A stretch of DNA of 64,000 nt from Fasciola hepatica (GCA_948099385.1 CANUEZ040000205.1:2232001-2296000); one strand, 5' to 3'. Positions 39,000 through 53,180 are shown, counted from the first letter of the stretch. Numbers and translations are program-made. Notes: a model not told the origin generated them from the letters alone.

Positions 39000-41239
39000 T
39001 TCCTTAATATGCATGCAATTGATTAGTAGTAGGAGATTAGATTAGAGTAGATTAGAATAGATTTGTATAATATGATTGATCATGCAGCTTGAACGCTCAA
39101 CTGAGCATTGAAATCCATGGAAGCACTCAGTGTACAGCTGTTTCATCCTTGTTCGGACTCGACTCATCAGCAGTGCACATCGACCGAGCAACCACGGGGA
39201 CTCCAACAACCGCTGAACCATTGTGAATCGAACAACTTAACAACACAAGGCTATCCGGGATGGCTATCAACACTTTGTTCAACATCTACACTACATCATA
39301 TAGCACCCTTCCCAAACTGGCTTCAAATTTGAATGGTAACAACCAGCTTCGCGCACAACGATCGACTCCTATGATGGACGACTTCTCTGTAGGGGCCTAA
39401 GTACAACCAACGCATTACCAAATGATAAACCTACAAAGCTTCCTTACTTTGCATGCAATTGATTAGTAGTAGGAGATTAGATTAAATTAGATTAGATTAG
39501 AATAGATTTGTATAATATGATTGATCATGCAGCTTGAACGCTCAACTGAGCATTGAAATCCATGGAAGCACTCAGTGTACAGCTGTTTCATCATTGTTCG
39601 GACTCGACTCATCAGCAGTGCACATCGACCGAGCAACCACGGGGACTCCAACAACCGCTGAACCATTGTGAATCGAACAACTTAACAACACAAGGCTATC
39701 CGGGATGGCTATCAACGCTTTGTTCAACATCTACACTACATCATATAGCACCGTTCCCAAACTGGCTTCAAATTTCAATGGTAACAACCAGCTTCGCGCA
39801 CACCGATCGACTCCTATGATGGATGACTTCTCTGTAGGGGCCTAAGTACAACCAACGCATTCCCAAATGATAAACCTACACAGCTTCCTTACTATGCATG
39901 CAATTGATTAGTAGTAGGAGATTAGATTAGATTATATTAGAATAGATTACATTAGAATAGATTTGTATAATATGATTGATCATGCAGCTTGAACGCTCAA
40001 CTGAGCATTGAAATCCATGGGAGCACTCACTGTACAGCTGTTTCATCCTTGTTCGGACTCGACTCATCAGCAATGCACATCGACCGAGCAACCACGGGCA
40101 CTCCAACAACCGCTGAACCATTGTGAATCGAACAACTTAACAACACAAGGCTATCCGGGATGGCTATCAACGCTTTGTTCAACATCTACACTACATCATA
40201 TAGCACCCTTCTCAAACTGGCTTCAAATTTGAATGGTAACAACCAGCTTCGCGCACACCGATCCACTCCTATGATGGATGACTTATCTGTAGGGGCCTAA
40301 GTACAACCAACGCATTCCCAAATGATAAACCTACACAGCTTCCTTACTTTGCATGCAATTGATTAGTAGTAGGAGATTAGATTAGATTAGATTAGATTAG
40401 AATAGATTTGTATAATATGATTGATCATGCAGCTTGAACGCTCAACTGAGCATTGAAATGCATGGAAGCACTCAGTGTACAGCTGTTTCATCCTTGTTCG
40501 GACTCGACTCATCAGCAGTGCACATCGACCGAGCAACCACGGGCACTCCAACAACCGCTGAACCATTGTGAATCGAACAACTTAACAACACAAGGCTGTC
40601 CGGGATGGCTATCAACGCTTTGTTCAACATCTACACTACATCATATAGCACCCTTCCCAAACTGGCTTCAAATTTGAATGGTAACAACCAGCTTCGCGCA
40701 CACCGATCGACTCCTATGACGGATGACTTCTCTGTAGGGGCCTAAGTACAACCAACGCATTCCCAAATGATAAACCTACACAGCTTCCTTAATATGCATG
40801 CAATTGATTAGTAGTAGGAGATTAGATTAGATTTGATTAGAATAGATTAGATTAGAATAGATTTGTATAATATGATTGATCATGCAGCTTGAACGCTCAA
40901 CTGAGCATTGAAATCCATGGAAGCACTCAGTGTACAGCTGTTTCATCCTTGTTCGGACTCGACTCATCAGCATTGCACATCGACTGAGCAACCACGGGCA
41001 CTCCAACAACCGCTGAACCATTGTGAATCGAACAACTTAACAATACAAGGCTATCCGGGATGGCTATCAACGCTTTGTTCAACATCTATACTACATCATA
41101 TAGCACCCTTCCCAAACTGGCTTCAAATTTCAATGGTAACAACCAGCTTCGCGCACACCGATCGACTCCTATGATGGATGACTTCTCTGTAGGGGCCTAA
41201 GTACAACCAACGCATTCCCAAATGATACACCTACACAGC
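39000..41239 (+). repeat. HOR-D copy 1 (5 units, 2,240 bp)
   Basis: The copy runs from the right end of unit 38668 through unit starts 39108, 39553, 40008, 40453 and 40908. Markers are the spacers GATTAGAGTAGATTAG (39,038) and TAGATTACATTAG (39,944), ATCCATGGGAGC (40,014), CAACGATCGACTCC (39,357), and TATGACGGATG (40,717). All recur exactly 2,240 bp later. Confidence 0.95.
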
Positions 41240-43479
41240 TTCCTTAATATGCATGCAATTGATTAGTAGTAGGAGATTAGATTAGAGTAGATTAGAATAG
41301 ATTTGTATAATATGATTGATCATGCAGCTTGAACGCTCAACTGAGCATTGAAATCCATGGAAGCACTCAGTGTACAGCTGTTTCATCCTTGTTCGGACTC
41401 GACTCATCAGCAGTGCACATCGACCGAGCAACCACGGGGACTCCAACAACCGCTGAACCATTGTGAATCGAACAACTTAACAACACAAGGCTATCCGGGA
41501 TGGCTATCAACACTTTGTTCAACATCTACACTACATCATATAGCACCCTTCCCAAACTGGCTTCAAATTTGAATGGTAACAACCAGCTTCGCGCACAACG
41601 ATCGACTCCTATGATGGACGACTTCTCTGTAGGGGCCTAAGTACAACCAACGCATTACCAAATGATAAACCTACAAAGCTTCCTTACTTTGCATGCAATT
41701 GATTAGTAGTAGGAGATTAGATTAAATTAGATTAGATTAGAATAGATTTGTATAATATGATTGATCATGCAGCTTGAACGCTCAACTGAGCATTGAAATC
41801 CATGGAAGCACTCAGTGTACAGCTGTTTCATCATTGTTCGGACTCGACTCATCAGCAGTGCACATCGACCGAGCAACCACGGGGACTCCAACAACCGCTG
41901 AACCATTGTGAATCGAACAACTTAACAACACAAGGCTATCCGGGATGGCTATCAACGCTTTGTTCAACATCTACACTACATCATATAGCACCGTTCCCAA
42001 ACTGGCTTCAAATTTCAATGGTAACAACCAGCTTCGCGCACACCGATCGACTCCTATGATGGATGACTTCTCTGTAGGGGCCTAAGTACAACCAACGCAT
42101 TCCCAAATGATAAACCTACACAGCTTCCTTACTATGCATGCAATTGATTAGTAGTAGGAGATTAGATTAGATTATATTAGAATAGATTACATTAGAATAG
42201 ATTTGTATAATATGATTGATCATGCAGCTTGAACGCTCAACTGAGCATTGAAATCCATGGGAGCACTCACTGTACAGCTGTTTCATCCTTGTTCGGACTC
42301 GACTCATCAGCAATGCACATCGACCGAGCAACCACGGGCACTCCAACAACCGCTGAACCATTGTGAATCGAACAACTTAACAACACAAGGCTATCCGGGA
42401 TGGCTATCAACGCTTTGTTCAACATCTACACTACATCATATAGCACCCTTCTCAAACTGGCTTCAAATTTGAATGGTAACAACCAGCTTCGCGCACACCG
42501 ATCCACTCCTATGATGGATGACTTATCTGTAGGGGCCTAAGTACAACCAACGCATTCCCAAATGATAAACCTACACAGCTTCCTTACTTTGCATGCAATT
42601 GATTAGTAGTGGGAGATTAGATTAGATTAGATTAGATTAGAATAGATTTGTATAATATGATTGATCATGCAGCTTGAACGCTCAACTGAGCATTGAAATG
42701 CATGGAAGCACTCAGTGTACAGCTGTTTCATCCTTGTTCGGACTCGACTCATCAGCAGTGCACATCGACCGAGCAACCACGGGCACTCCAACAACCGCTG
42801 AACCATTGTGAATCGAACAACTTAACAACACAAGGCTATCCGGGATGGCTATCAACGCTTTGTTCAACATCTACACTACATCATATAGCACCCTTCCCAA
42901 ACTGGCTTCAAATTTGAATGGTAACAACCAGCTTCGCGCACACCGATCGACTCCTATGACGGATGACTTCTCTGTAGGGGCCTAAGTACAACCAACGCAT
43001 TCCCAAATGATAAACCTACACAGCTTCCTTAATATGCATGCAATTGATTAGTAGTAGGAGATTAGATTAGATTTGATTAGAATAGATTAGATTAGAATAG
43101 ATTTGTATAATATGATTGATCATGCAGCTTGAACGCTCAACTGAGCATTGAAATCCATGGAAGCACTCAGTGTACAGCTGTTTCATCCTTGTTCGGACTC
43201 GACTCATCAGCATTGCACATCGACTGAGCAACCACGGGCACTCCAACAACCGCTGAACCATTGTGAATCGAACAACTTAACAATACAAGGCTATCCGGGA
43301 TGGCTATCAACGCTTTGTTCAACATCTACACTACATCATATAGCACCCTTCCCAAACTGGCTTCAAATTTGAATGGTAACAACCAGCTTCGCGCACACCG
43401 ATCGACTCCTATGATGGATGACTTCTCTGTAGGGGCCTAAGTACAACCAACGCATTCCCAAATGATAAACCTACACAGC
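41240..43479 (+). repeat. HOR-D copy 2 (5 units, 2,240 bp)
   Basis: Unit starts are 41348, 41793, 42248, 42693 and 43148. I found only a handful of differences from copy 1 over 2.2 kb, such as AGTGGGAG against AGTAGGAG near 42,610, GGCTATCC against GGCTGTCC near 42,837, and changes in the last unit. Pentamer numbers are unchanged. Similarity stops near 43,486, where the right end switches to the TTAAAAAAGCTTGC type. This is the youngest duplication in the window, or possibly an assembly artefact. Confidence 0.95.
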
Positions 43480-43955
43480 TTCCTTAAAAAAGCTTGCACG
43501 TTATTAGCAGTAGGAAATTAGATCAGATTAGATTAGAATAGATTTGTATAATATGATTGATCATGCAGCTTGAGCGCTCAACTGAGCATTGAAATCCATG
43601 GAAGCACTCACTGTACAGCTGTTTCATCCTTGTTCGGACTCGACTCATCAGCAGTGCACATCGACCGAGCAACCACGGGGACTCCAACAACCGCTGAACC
43701 ATTGTGAATCGAACAACACAACAAAACAAGGCTATCCGGGATCGCTATCAACGCTTTGTTCAACATCTACACTACATGATATAGCACCCTTCCCAAACTG
43801 GCTTCAAATTTGAATGGTAACAACCAGCTTCGCGCACACCGAACCACTCCTATGATGGATGACTTCTCTGTAGGGGCCTAAGTACAACCAACGCATTTCC
43901 AAATGATAAACCTACACAGCTTCCTTACTATGCATGCAATTGATTAATAGTAGGA

Positions 43956-44055
43956 GATTAGATTATATTAGATTGGATTAGAATAGATTAGATTAGATTA
44001 GATTAGATTAGATTAGATTAGATTAGATTAGATTAGATTAGATTAGATTAGATTT
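43956..44055 (+). repeat. Expanded GATTA tract 1 (100 bp)
   Basis: A leader with TATTA, GATTG and GAATA interruptions is followed by 13 uninterrupted GATTA and a final GATTT. The length is exactly twenty pentamers. Ordinary units carry about three to eight. Confidence 0.97.
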
Positions 44056-45800
44056 GTATAATATGATTGATCATGCAGCTTGAACGCTCAACTGAGCATT
44101 GAAATCCATGGAAGCACTCACTGTACAGCTGTTTCATCCTTGTTCGGACTCGACTCATCAGCAATGCACATCGACCGAGCAACCACGGGCACTCCAACAA
44201 CCGCTGAACCATTGTGAATCGAACAACTTAACAACACAAGGCTATCCGGGATGGCTATCAACGCTTTGTTCAACATCTACGCTACATCATATAGCACCCT
44301 TCCCAAACTGGCTTCAAATTTGAATGGTAACAACCAGCTTCGCGCACACCGATCGACTCCTATGATGGATGACTTCTCTGTAGGGGCCGAAGTACAACCA
44401 ACGCATTCCCAAATGATAAACCTACACAGCTTCAATAAAATGCATGCACTTTAATAGCAGTAGGAAATTGGATTCAATGGGAATGGAACAGATTTGTATA
44501 ATATGATTGATCATGCAGCTTGAACGCTCAACTGAGCATTGAAATCCATGGGAGCACTCACTGTACAGCTGTTTCATCCTTGTTCGGACTCGACTCATCA
44601 GCAGTGCACATCGACCGAGCAACCACGGGGACTCCAACAACCGCTGAACCATTGTGAATCGAACAACTTAACAACACAAGGCTATCCGGGATGGCTATCA
44701 ACGCTTTGTTCAACATCTACGCTACATGATATAGCACCCTTCCCAAACTGGCTTCAAATTTGAATGGTAACAACCAGCTTCGCGCACACCGATCGACTCC
44801 TATGATGGATGACTTCTCTGTAGGGGCCTAAGTACAACCAACGCATTCCCAAATGATAAACCTACACAGCTTCCTTACTATGCATGCAATTGATTAGTAG
44901 TAGGAGATTAGATTAGATTAGATTAGATTAGATTAGAATAGATTTGTATAATATGATTGATCATGCAGCTTGAACGCTCAACTGAGCATTGAAATCCATG
45001 GAAGCACTCACTGTACAGCTGTTTCATCCTTGTTCGGACTCGACTCATCAGCAGTGCACATCGACCGAGCAACCACGGGCACTCCAACAACCGCTGAACC
45101 ATTGTGAATCGAACAACTTAACAACACAAGGCTATCCGGGATCGCTATCAACGCTTTGTTCAACATCTACACTACATCATATAGCACCGTTCCCAAACTG
45201 GCTTCAAATTTGAATGGTAACAACCAGCTTCGCGCACACCGATCGACTCCTATGATGGATGAATTCTCTGTAGGGGCCTAAGTACAACCAACGCATTCCC
45301 AAATGATAAACCTACAAAGCTTCCTTACTTTGCATGCAATTGATTAGTAGTAGGAGATTAGATTAAATTAGATTAGATTAGAATAGATTTGTATAATATG
45401 ATTGATCATGCAGCTTGAACGCTCAACTGAGCATTGAAATCCATGGAAGCACTCAGTGTACAGCTGTTTCATCCTTGTTCGGACTCGACTCATCAGCAGT
45501 GCACATCGACCGAGCAACCACGGGCACTCCAACAACCGCTGAACCATTGTGAATCGAACAACTTAACAACACAAGGCTATCCGGGATCGCTATCAACGCT
45601 TTGTTCAACATCTACACTACATCATATAGCACCGTTCCCAAACTGGCTTCAAATTTGAATGGTAACAACCAGCTTCGCGCACACCGATCCACTCCTATGA
45701 TGGATGAATTCTCTGTAGGGGCCTAAGTACAACCAACGCATTCCCAAATGATAAACCTACACAGCTTCCTTACTATGCATGCAATTGATTAATAGTAGGA

Positions 45801-45900
45801 GATTAGATTATATTAGATTGGATTAGAAGAGATTAGATTAGATTAGATTAGATTAGATTAGATTAGATTAGATTAGATTAGATTAGATTAGATTAGATTT
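45801..45900 (+). repeat. Expanded GATTA tract 2 (100 bp)
   Basis: The tract has the same interrupted leader as tract 1 (GATTG present, GAATA changed to GAAGA), then 13 uninterrupted GATTA and GATTT. It has the same length as tract 1, about 1,845 bp upstream, consistent with copying as a block. Confidence 0.97.
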
Positions 45901-47207
45901 GTATAATATGATTGATCATGCAGCTTGAACGCTCAACTGAGCATTGAAATCCATGGAAGCACTCACTGTACAGCTGTTTCATCCTTGTTCGGACTCGACT
46001 CATCAGCAGTGCACATCGACCGAGCAACCACGGGCACTCCAACAACCGCTGAACCATTGTGAATCGAACAACTCAACAACACAAGGCTATCCGGGATGGC
46101 TATCAACGCTTTGTTCAACATCTACACTACATCATATATAGCACCCTTCCAAAACTGGCTTCAAATTTGAATGGTAACAACCAGCTTCGCGCACACCGAT
46201 CGACTCCTATGATGGATGACTTCTCTGTAGGGGCCGAAGTACAACCAACGCATTCCCAAATGATAAACCTACACAGCTTCAATAAAGAGCATGCAATTTA
46301 ATAGCAGTAGGAAATTGGATTCAATGGGAATGGAACAGATTTGTATAATATGATTGATCATGCAGCTTGAACGCTCAACTGAGCATTGAAATCCATGGAA
46401 GCACTCACTGTACAGCTGTTTCATCCTTGTTCGGACTAGACTCATCAGCAGTGCACATCGACCGAGCAACCACGGGCACTCCAACAACCGCTGAACCATT
46501 GTGAATCGAACAACTCAACAACACAAGGCTATCCGGGATCGCTATCAACGCTTTGTTCAACATCTACACTACATCATATAGCACCCTTCCCAAACTGGCT
46601 TCAAATTTGAATGGTAACAACCAGCTTCGCGCACACCGATCGACTCCTATGATGAATGAATTCTCTGTAGGGGCCTAAGTACAACCAACGCATTCCCAAA
46701 TGATAAACCTACACAGCTTCCTTACTATGCATGCAATTGATTAGTAGTAGGAGATTAGATTAGATTAGATTAGAATAGATTACATTAGAATAGATTTGTA
46801 TAATATGATTGATCATGCAGCTTGAACGCTCAACTGAGCATTGAAATGCATGGAAGCACTCAGTGTACAGCTGTTTCATCCTTGTTCGGACTTTACTCAT
46901 CAGCAGTGCACATCGACCGAGCAACCACGGGCACTCCAACAACCGCTGAACCATTGTGAATCGAACAACTTAACAGCACAAGGCTATCCGGGATCGCTAT
47001 CAACGCTTTGTTCAACATCTACACTACATCATATAGCACCCTTCCCAAACTGGCTTCAAATTTGAATGGTAACAACCAGCTTCGCGCACACCGATCCACT
47101 CCTCTGATGGATGACTTCTCTGTAGGGGCCTGAGTACAACTAACGCATTTCCAAATGATAAACCCACACAGATTACTTACTGTGCATGCAAAAGTTTAGC
47201 AGTACGA

Positions 47208-47297
47208 GATTAGATTAGATTAGATTGGATCAGAATAGATTAGATTAGATTAGATTAGATTAGATTAGATTAGATTAGATTAGATTAGATTAGATTT
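47208..47297 (+). repeat. Expanded GATTA tract 3 (90 bp)
   Basis: The leader contains GATTG, GATCA and GAATA, followed by 11 uninterrupted GATTA and GATTT. The sequence just before it (GCAAAAGTTTAGCAGTACGA) is more diverged than usual. Confidence 0.97.
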
Positions 47298-50200
47298 GTA
47301 TAATATGTTTGATCATGCAGCTTGAACGCTCAACTGAGCATTGAAATCCATGGAAGCACTCACTGTACAGCTGTTTCATCCTTGTTCGGACTCGACTCAT
47401 CAGCAGTGCACATCGACCGAGCAACCACGGGCACTCCAACAACCGCTGAACCATTGTGAATCGAACAACTTAACAACACAAGGCTATCCGGGATGGCTAT
47501 CAACGCTTTGTTCAACATCTACACTACATGATATAGCACCCTTCCCAAACTGGCTTCAAATTTCAATGGTAACAACCAGCTTCGCGCACACCGATCGACT
47601 CCTATGATGGATGACTTCTCTGTAGGGGCCTAAGTACAACCAACGCATTCACAAATGAACAACCTACACAGCTTCCTTACAACGCGTGCACGTTATTAGC
47701 TGTAGGAATTTAGATTAGATTAGATTAGAATAGATTTGTATAATATGATTGATCATGCAGCTTGAACGCTCAACTGAGCATTGAAATCCATGGAAGCACT
47801 CACTGTACAGCTGTTTCATCCTTGTTCGGACTCGACTCATCGGCAGTGCACATCGACCGAGCAACCACGGGGACTCCAACAACCGCTGAACCATTGTGAA
47901 TCGAACAACTTAACAACACAAGGCTATCTGGGATGGCTATCAACGCTTTGTTCAACATCTACACTACATCATATAGCACCCTTCCCAAACTGGCTTCAAA
48001 TTTGAATGGTAACAACCAGCTTCGCGCACACCGATCGACTCCTATGATGGATGACTTCTCTGTAGGGGCCTTAGTACAACCAACGCATTCCCAAATGATA
48101 AACCTACACAGCTTACTTATTATGCATGCACGTTAAAAGTACTAGAAAATTAGATCAGATTAGATTAGAATAGATTTGTATAATGTGATTGATCATGCAG
48201 CTTGAACGCTCAACTGAGCATTGAAATCCATGGAAGCACTCAGTGTACAGCTGTTTCATCCTTGTTCGGACTCGACTCATCACCAGTGCACATCGACCGA
48301 GAAACCACGGGGACTCCAACAACCGCTGAACCATTGTGAATCGAACAACTTAACAACACAAGGCTATCCGGGATGGCTATCAACGCTTTGTTCAACATCT
48401 ATACTACATCATATAGCACCCTTCCCAAACTGGCTTCAAATTTCAATGGTTACAACCAGCTTCGCGCACAACGATCGACTCCTATGATGGATGACTTCTC
48501 TGTAGGGGCCTAAGTACAACCAAGGCATTCCCAAATGATAAACCTACACAGCTTCCTTACTAAGCATGCACGTTATAAGTACTAGGAAATAAGATCAGAT
48601 TAGATTAGAATAGATTTGTATAATATGATTGATCATGCAGCTTGAACGCTCAACTGAGCATTGAAATGCATGGAAGCACTCAGTGTACAGCTGTTTCATC
48701 CTTGTTCGGACTCGACTCATCAGCAGTGCACATCGACCGAGCAACCACGGGGACTCCAACAACCGCTGAACCATTGTGAATCGAACAACTTAACAACACA
48801 AGGCTATCCGGGATCGCTATCAACGCTTTGTTCAACATTTACACTACATCATATAGCACCCTTCCCAAACTGGCTTCAAATTTGAATGGTAACAACCAGC
48901 TTCGCGCACACCGATCGACTCCTATGATGGATGAATTCTCTGTAGGGGCCTAAGTACAACCAACGCATTCCCAAATGATAAACCTACACAGCTTCCTTAC
49001 TAAGCATGCACGCTATAATTACTAGGAAATAAGATCAGATTAGATTAGAATAGATTTGTATAATGTGATTGATCATGCAGCTTGAACGCTCAACTGAGCA
49101 TTGAAATCCATGGAAGCACTCACTGTACAGCTGTTTCATCCTTGTTCGGACTCGACTCATCAGCATTGCACATCGACCGAGCAACCACGGGCACTCCAAC
49201 AACCGCTGAACCATTGTGAATCGAACAACTTAACAATACAAGGCTATCCGGGATGCCTATCAACGCTTTGTTCAACATCTACACTACATCATATAGCACT
49301 GTTCCCAAACTGGCTTCAAATTTCAATGGTAACAACCAGCTTCGCGCACACCGATCGACTCCTATGATGGATGAATTCTCTGTAGGGGCCTAAATACAAC
49401 CAACGCATTCCCAAATGATAAACCTACACAGCTTCCTTACTATGCATGCAATTGATTAGTAGTAGGAGATTAGATTAGATTAGATTGGAATAGATTTGTA
49501 TAATATGATTGATCATGCAGCTTGAACGCTCAACTGAGCATTGAAATCCATGGGTGCGCTCATTGTACAGCTGTTTCATCATTGTTCGGACTCGACTCAT
49601 CAGCAGTGCACATCGACCGAGCAACCACGGGGATTCCAACAACCGCTGAACCATTGTGAATCGAACAACTTAACAACACAAGGCTAACCGGGATCGCTAT
49701 CAACGCTTTGTTCAACATCTACACTACATCATATATAGCACCCTTCCCAAACTGGATTCAAATTTCAATGGTGACAACCAGCTTCGCGCACACCGATCGA
49801 CTCCTATGATGGATGACTTCTCTGTAGGGGCCCAAGTACAACCAACGCATTCCCAAATGAACAGCATACACAGCTTCCTTAATATGCATGCAATTGATTA
49901 GTAGTTGGAGATTAGATTAGATTAGATTAGAATAGATTTGTATAGTATGATTGATCATGCAGCTTGAACGCTCAACTGAGCATTTAAATCCATGGAAGCA
50001 CTCACTGTACAGCTGTTTCATCCTTGTTCGGACTCGACTCATCAGCAGTGCACATCGACCGAGCAAACACGGGCACTCCAACAACCGGTGAACCATTGTG
50101 AATCGAACAACTTAACAACACAAGGCTATCCGCGATGCCTATCAACGCTTTGTTCAACATCTACACTACATCATATAGCACCCTTCCCAAACTGGCTTCA

Positions 50201-50791
50201 AATTTGATTGGTAACAACCAGCTTCGCGCATACCGATCCACTCCTATGATGGATGACTTCTCTGTAGGGGCCTAAGTACAACCAACGCATTCCCAAATGA
50301 ACAACCTACACAGCTTGTTTAAGAAGCATGCAATTGATTAGTAGTTGGAGATTAGATAAGATTAGATATGAATAGATTTGTATAATATGATTGATCATGC
50401 AGCTTGAACGCTCAACTGAGCATTGAAATCCATGGAAGCACTCACTGTACAGCTGTTTCATCCTTGTTCGGACTCGACTCATCAGCAGTGCACATCGACC
50501 GAGCAACCACGGGCACTCCAACAACCGCTGAACCATTGTGAATCGAACAACTTAACAACACAAGGCTATCCGGGATCGCTATCAACGCTTTGTTCAACAT
50601 CTACACTACATCATATATAGCACCCTTCCCAAACTGGCTTCAAATTTGAATGGTAACAACCAGCTTCGCGCACACCGATCGACTCCTATGATGGATGAAT
50701 TCTCTGTAGGGGCCTAAGTACAACCAACGCATTCACAAATGATAAACCTACACAGATTACTTATTATGCATGCAATTGATTACTAGTAGGA

Positions 50792-50906
50792 GATTAGATT
50801 AGATTAGATTGGATTAGAATAGATTAGATTAGATTAGATTAGATTAGATTAGATTAGATTAGATTAGATTAGATTATATTAGATTAGATTAGATTAGATT
50901 AGATTT
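50792..50906 (+). repeat. Expanded GATTA tract 4 (115 bp)
   Basis: The leader contains GATTG and GAATA, followed by 11 GATTA, one TATTA, 4 GATTA and GATTT. It is preceded by ATTACTAGTAGG, shared with tract 5. Confidence 0.97.
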
Positions 50907-51316
50907 GTATAATATGATTGATCATGCAGCTTGAACGCTCAACTGAGCATTGAAATCCATCGAAGCACTCAGTGTACAGCTGTTTAATCCTTGTTCGGAC
51001 ACGACTCATCAGCAGTGCACATCGACCGAGCAACCACGGGCACTCCAACAACCGCTGAACCATTGTGAATCGAACAACTTAACAACACAAGGCTATCCGG
51101 GATCGCTATCAACGCTTTGTTCAACATCTACACTACATGATATAGCACCGTTCCCAAACTGGCTTCAAATTTGAATGGTAACAACCAGCTTCGCGCACAC
51201 CGATCGACTCCTATGATGGATGAATTCTCTGTAGGGGCCTAAGTACAACCAACGCATTCACAAATGATAAACCTACACAGATTACTTACTATGCATGCAA
51301 TTGATTACTAGTAGGA

Positions 51317-51446
51317 GATTAGATTATATTAGATTGGATTAGAATAGATTAGATTAGATTAGATTAGATTAGATTAGATTAGATTAGATTAGATTAGATT
51401 AGATTAGATTAGATTAGATTAGATTAGATTAGATTAGATTTGATTT
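51317..51446 (+). repeat. Expanded GATTA tract 5 (130 bp, longest)
   Basis: The leader contains TATTA, GATTG and GAATA, followed by 18 uninterrupted GATTA (51,347-51,436) and two GATTT. This is the longest perfect run in the window and makes the 540-bp unit, the largest seen. The following core starts with an unusual GATCATGCATCTTG and a mutated anchor (TTGTAATCC). Confidence 0.97.
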
Positions 51447-52296
51447 GTATAATATGATTGATCATGCATCTTGAACGCTCAACTGAGCATTGTAATCCAT
51501 GGAAGCACTCACTGTACAGCTGTTTCATCCTTGTTCGGACTCGACTCGTCAGCAGTGCACATCGACCGAGCAACCACGGGGACTCCAACAACCGCTGAAC
51601 CATTGTGAATCGAACAACTTAACAACACAAAACTATCCGGGATGGCTATCAACGCTTTGTTCAACATCTACACTACATGATATAGCACCCGTCGCAAACT
51701 GGCTTCAAATTTGAATGGTAACAACCAGCTTCGCGCACACCGATCGACTCCTATGATGGATGACTTCTCTGTAGGGGCCTAAGTACAACCAACGCATTCC
51801 CAAATGAAAAACCTACACAGATTCCTTACTATGCATGCAATTGATTAGTAGTAGGAGATTAGATTAGATTAGATTATAATAGATTTGTACAATATGATTG
51901 ATCATGCAGCTTGAACAATCAACTGAGCATTGAAATCCATGGAAGCACTCACTGTACAGCTGTTTCATCCTTGTTCGGACTCGACTCATCAGCAGTGCAC
52001 ATCGACCGAGCAACCACGGGCATTCCAACAACCGCTGAACCATTGTGAATCGAACAACTTAACAACACAAGGCTATCCGGGATCGCTATCAACGCTTTGT
52101 TCAACGTCTACACTACATCATATATAGCACCCTTCCCAAACTGGCTTCAAATTTGAATGGTAACAACCAGCTTCGCGCACACCGAACCACTCCTATGATG
52201 GATGACTTCTCTGTAAGGGACTAAGTACAACCAACGCATTCCCAAATGATAAACCTACACAGCTTCCTTACTATGCATGCAATTGTTTAGTAGTAT

Positions 52297-52321
52297 GAGA
52301 CAACTTTCGTTCAGAATAGTT
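52297..52321 (+). other. Spacer without pentamers
   Basis: GAGACAACTTTCGTTCAGAA stands where the GATTA run should be, with the flanking core intact on both sides. I see no match to another part of the window. It may be a badly decayed pentamer run or a small replacement. Confidence 0.7.
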
Positions 52322-53180
52322 TTGTATAATATGTTTGATCATGCAGCTTGAACGCTCAACTGAGCATTGAAATCCATGGAAGCACTCACTGTACAGCTGT
52401 TTCATCCTTGTTCGGACTCGACTCATCAGCAGTGCACATCGACCGAGCAACCACGGGGACTCCAACAACCGCTGAACCATTGTGAATCGAACAACTTAAC
52501 AACACAAGGCTATCCGGGATCGCTATCAACGCTTTGTTCAACATCTACACTACATCATATAGCACCCTTCCCAAACTGGCTTCAAATTTGAATGGTAACA
52601 ACCAGCTTCGCGCACACCGATCGACTCCTATGATGGATGAATTCTCTGTAGGGGCCTAAGTACAACCAACGCATTCCCAAATGATAAACCTACACAGCTT
52701 CCTTACTATGCATGCAATTGATTAGTAGTAGGAGATTAGATTAGATTAGATAAGATTAGTTTAGATTTGTATAATATGATTGATCATGCTGCTTGAACGC
52801 TCAACTGAGCATTGAAATCCATGGACGCACTCACTGTACAGCTGTTTCATCCTTGTTCGGACTCGACTCATCACCAGTGCACATCGACCGAGCAACCACG
52901 GGGACTCCAACAACCGCTGAACCATTGTGAATCGAACAACTTAACAACACAAGGCTATCCGGGATCGCTATCAACGCTTTGTTCAACATCTACACTACAT
53001 CATATATAGCACCCTTCGAAAACTGGCTTCAAATTTGAATGGTAACAACCAGCTTCGCGCACACCGATCGACTCCTATGATGGATGACTTCTCTGTAGGG
53101 GCCCAAGTACAACCAACGCATTCCCAAATGATAAACCTACAGAGCTTCCTTACTTTGCATGCAATTAAAAAATAGTAGGA

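Larger units (their letters stand above)
43480..52296 (+). repeat. Satellite segment with expanded pentamer tracts
   Basis: Unit starts are 43589, 44099, 44539, 44989, 45434, 45944, 46386, 46841, 47341, 47781, 48221, 48661, 49101, 49541, 49983, 50423, 50950, 51490 and 51930. Five units are lengthened to 500-540 bp by long GATTA tracts. The pair 44099/44539 is echoed by 45944/46386 (offset about 1,845 bp), including the odd spacer with GATTCAATGGGAATGG (44,470; 46,318). Units 49541, 49983, 50950 and 51490 have mutated anchors or frames. Confidence 0.92.

Noticed and set aside
32340..46290. AATAAA polyadenylation signals at 32,342, 44,433 and 46,281
   Set aside because: They occur only in a few variant right ends, with no gene upstream; chance in A-rich sequence is enough.
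50792..51446. Transposon or SINE insertion making the long units near 51 kb
   Set aside because: The extra length is fully explained by GATTA pentamers; no target-site duplication or foreign sequence is present.
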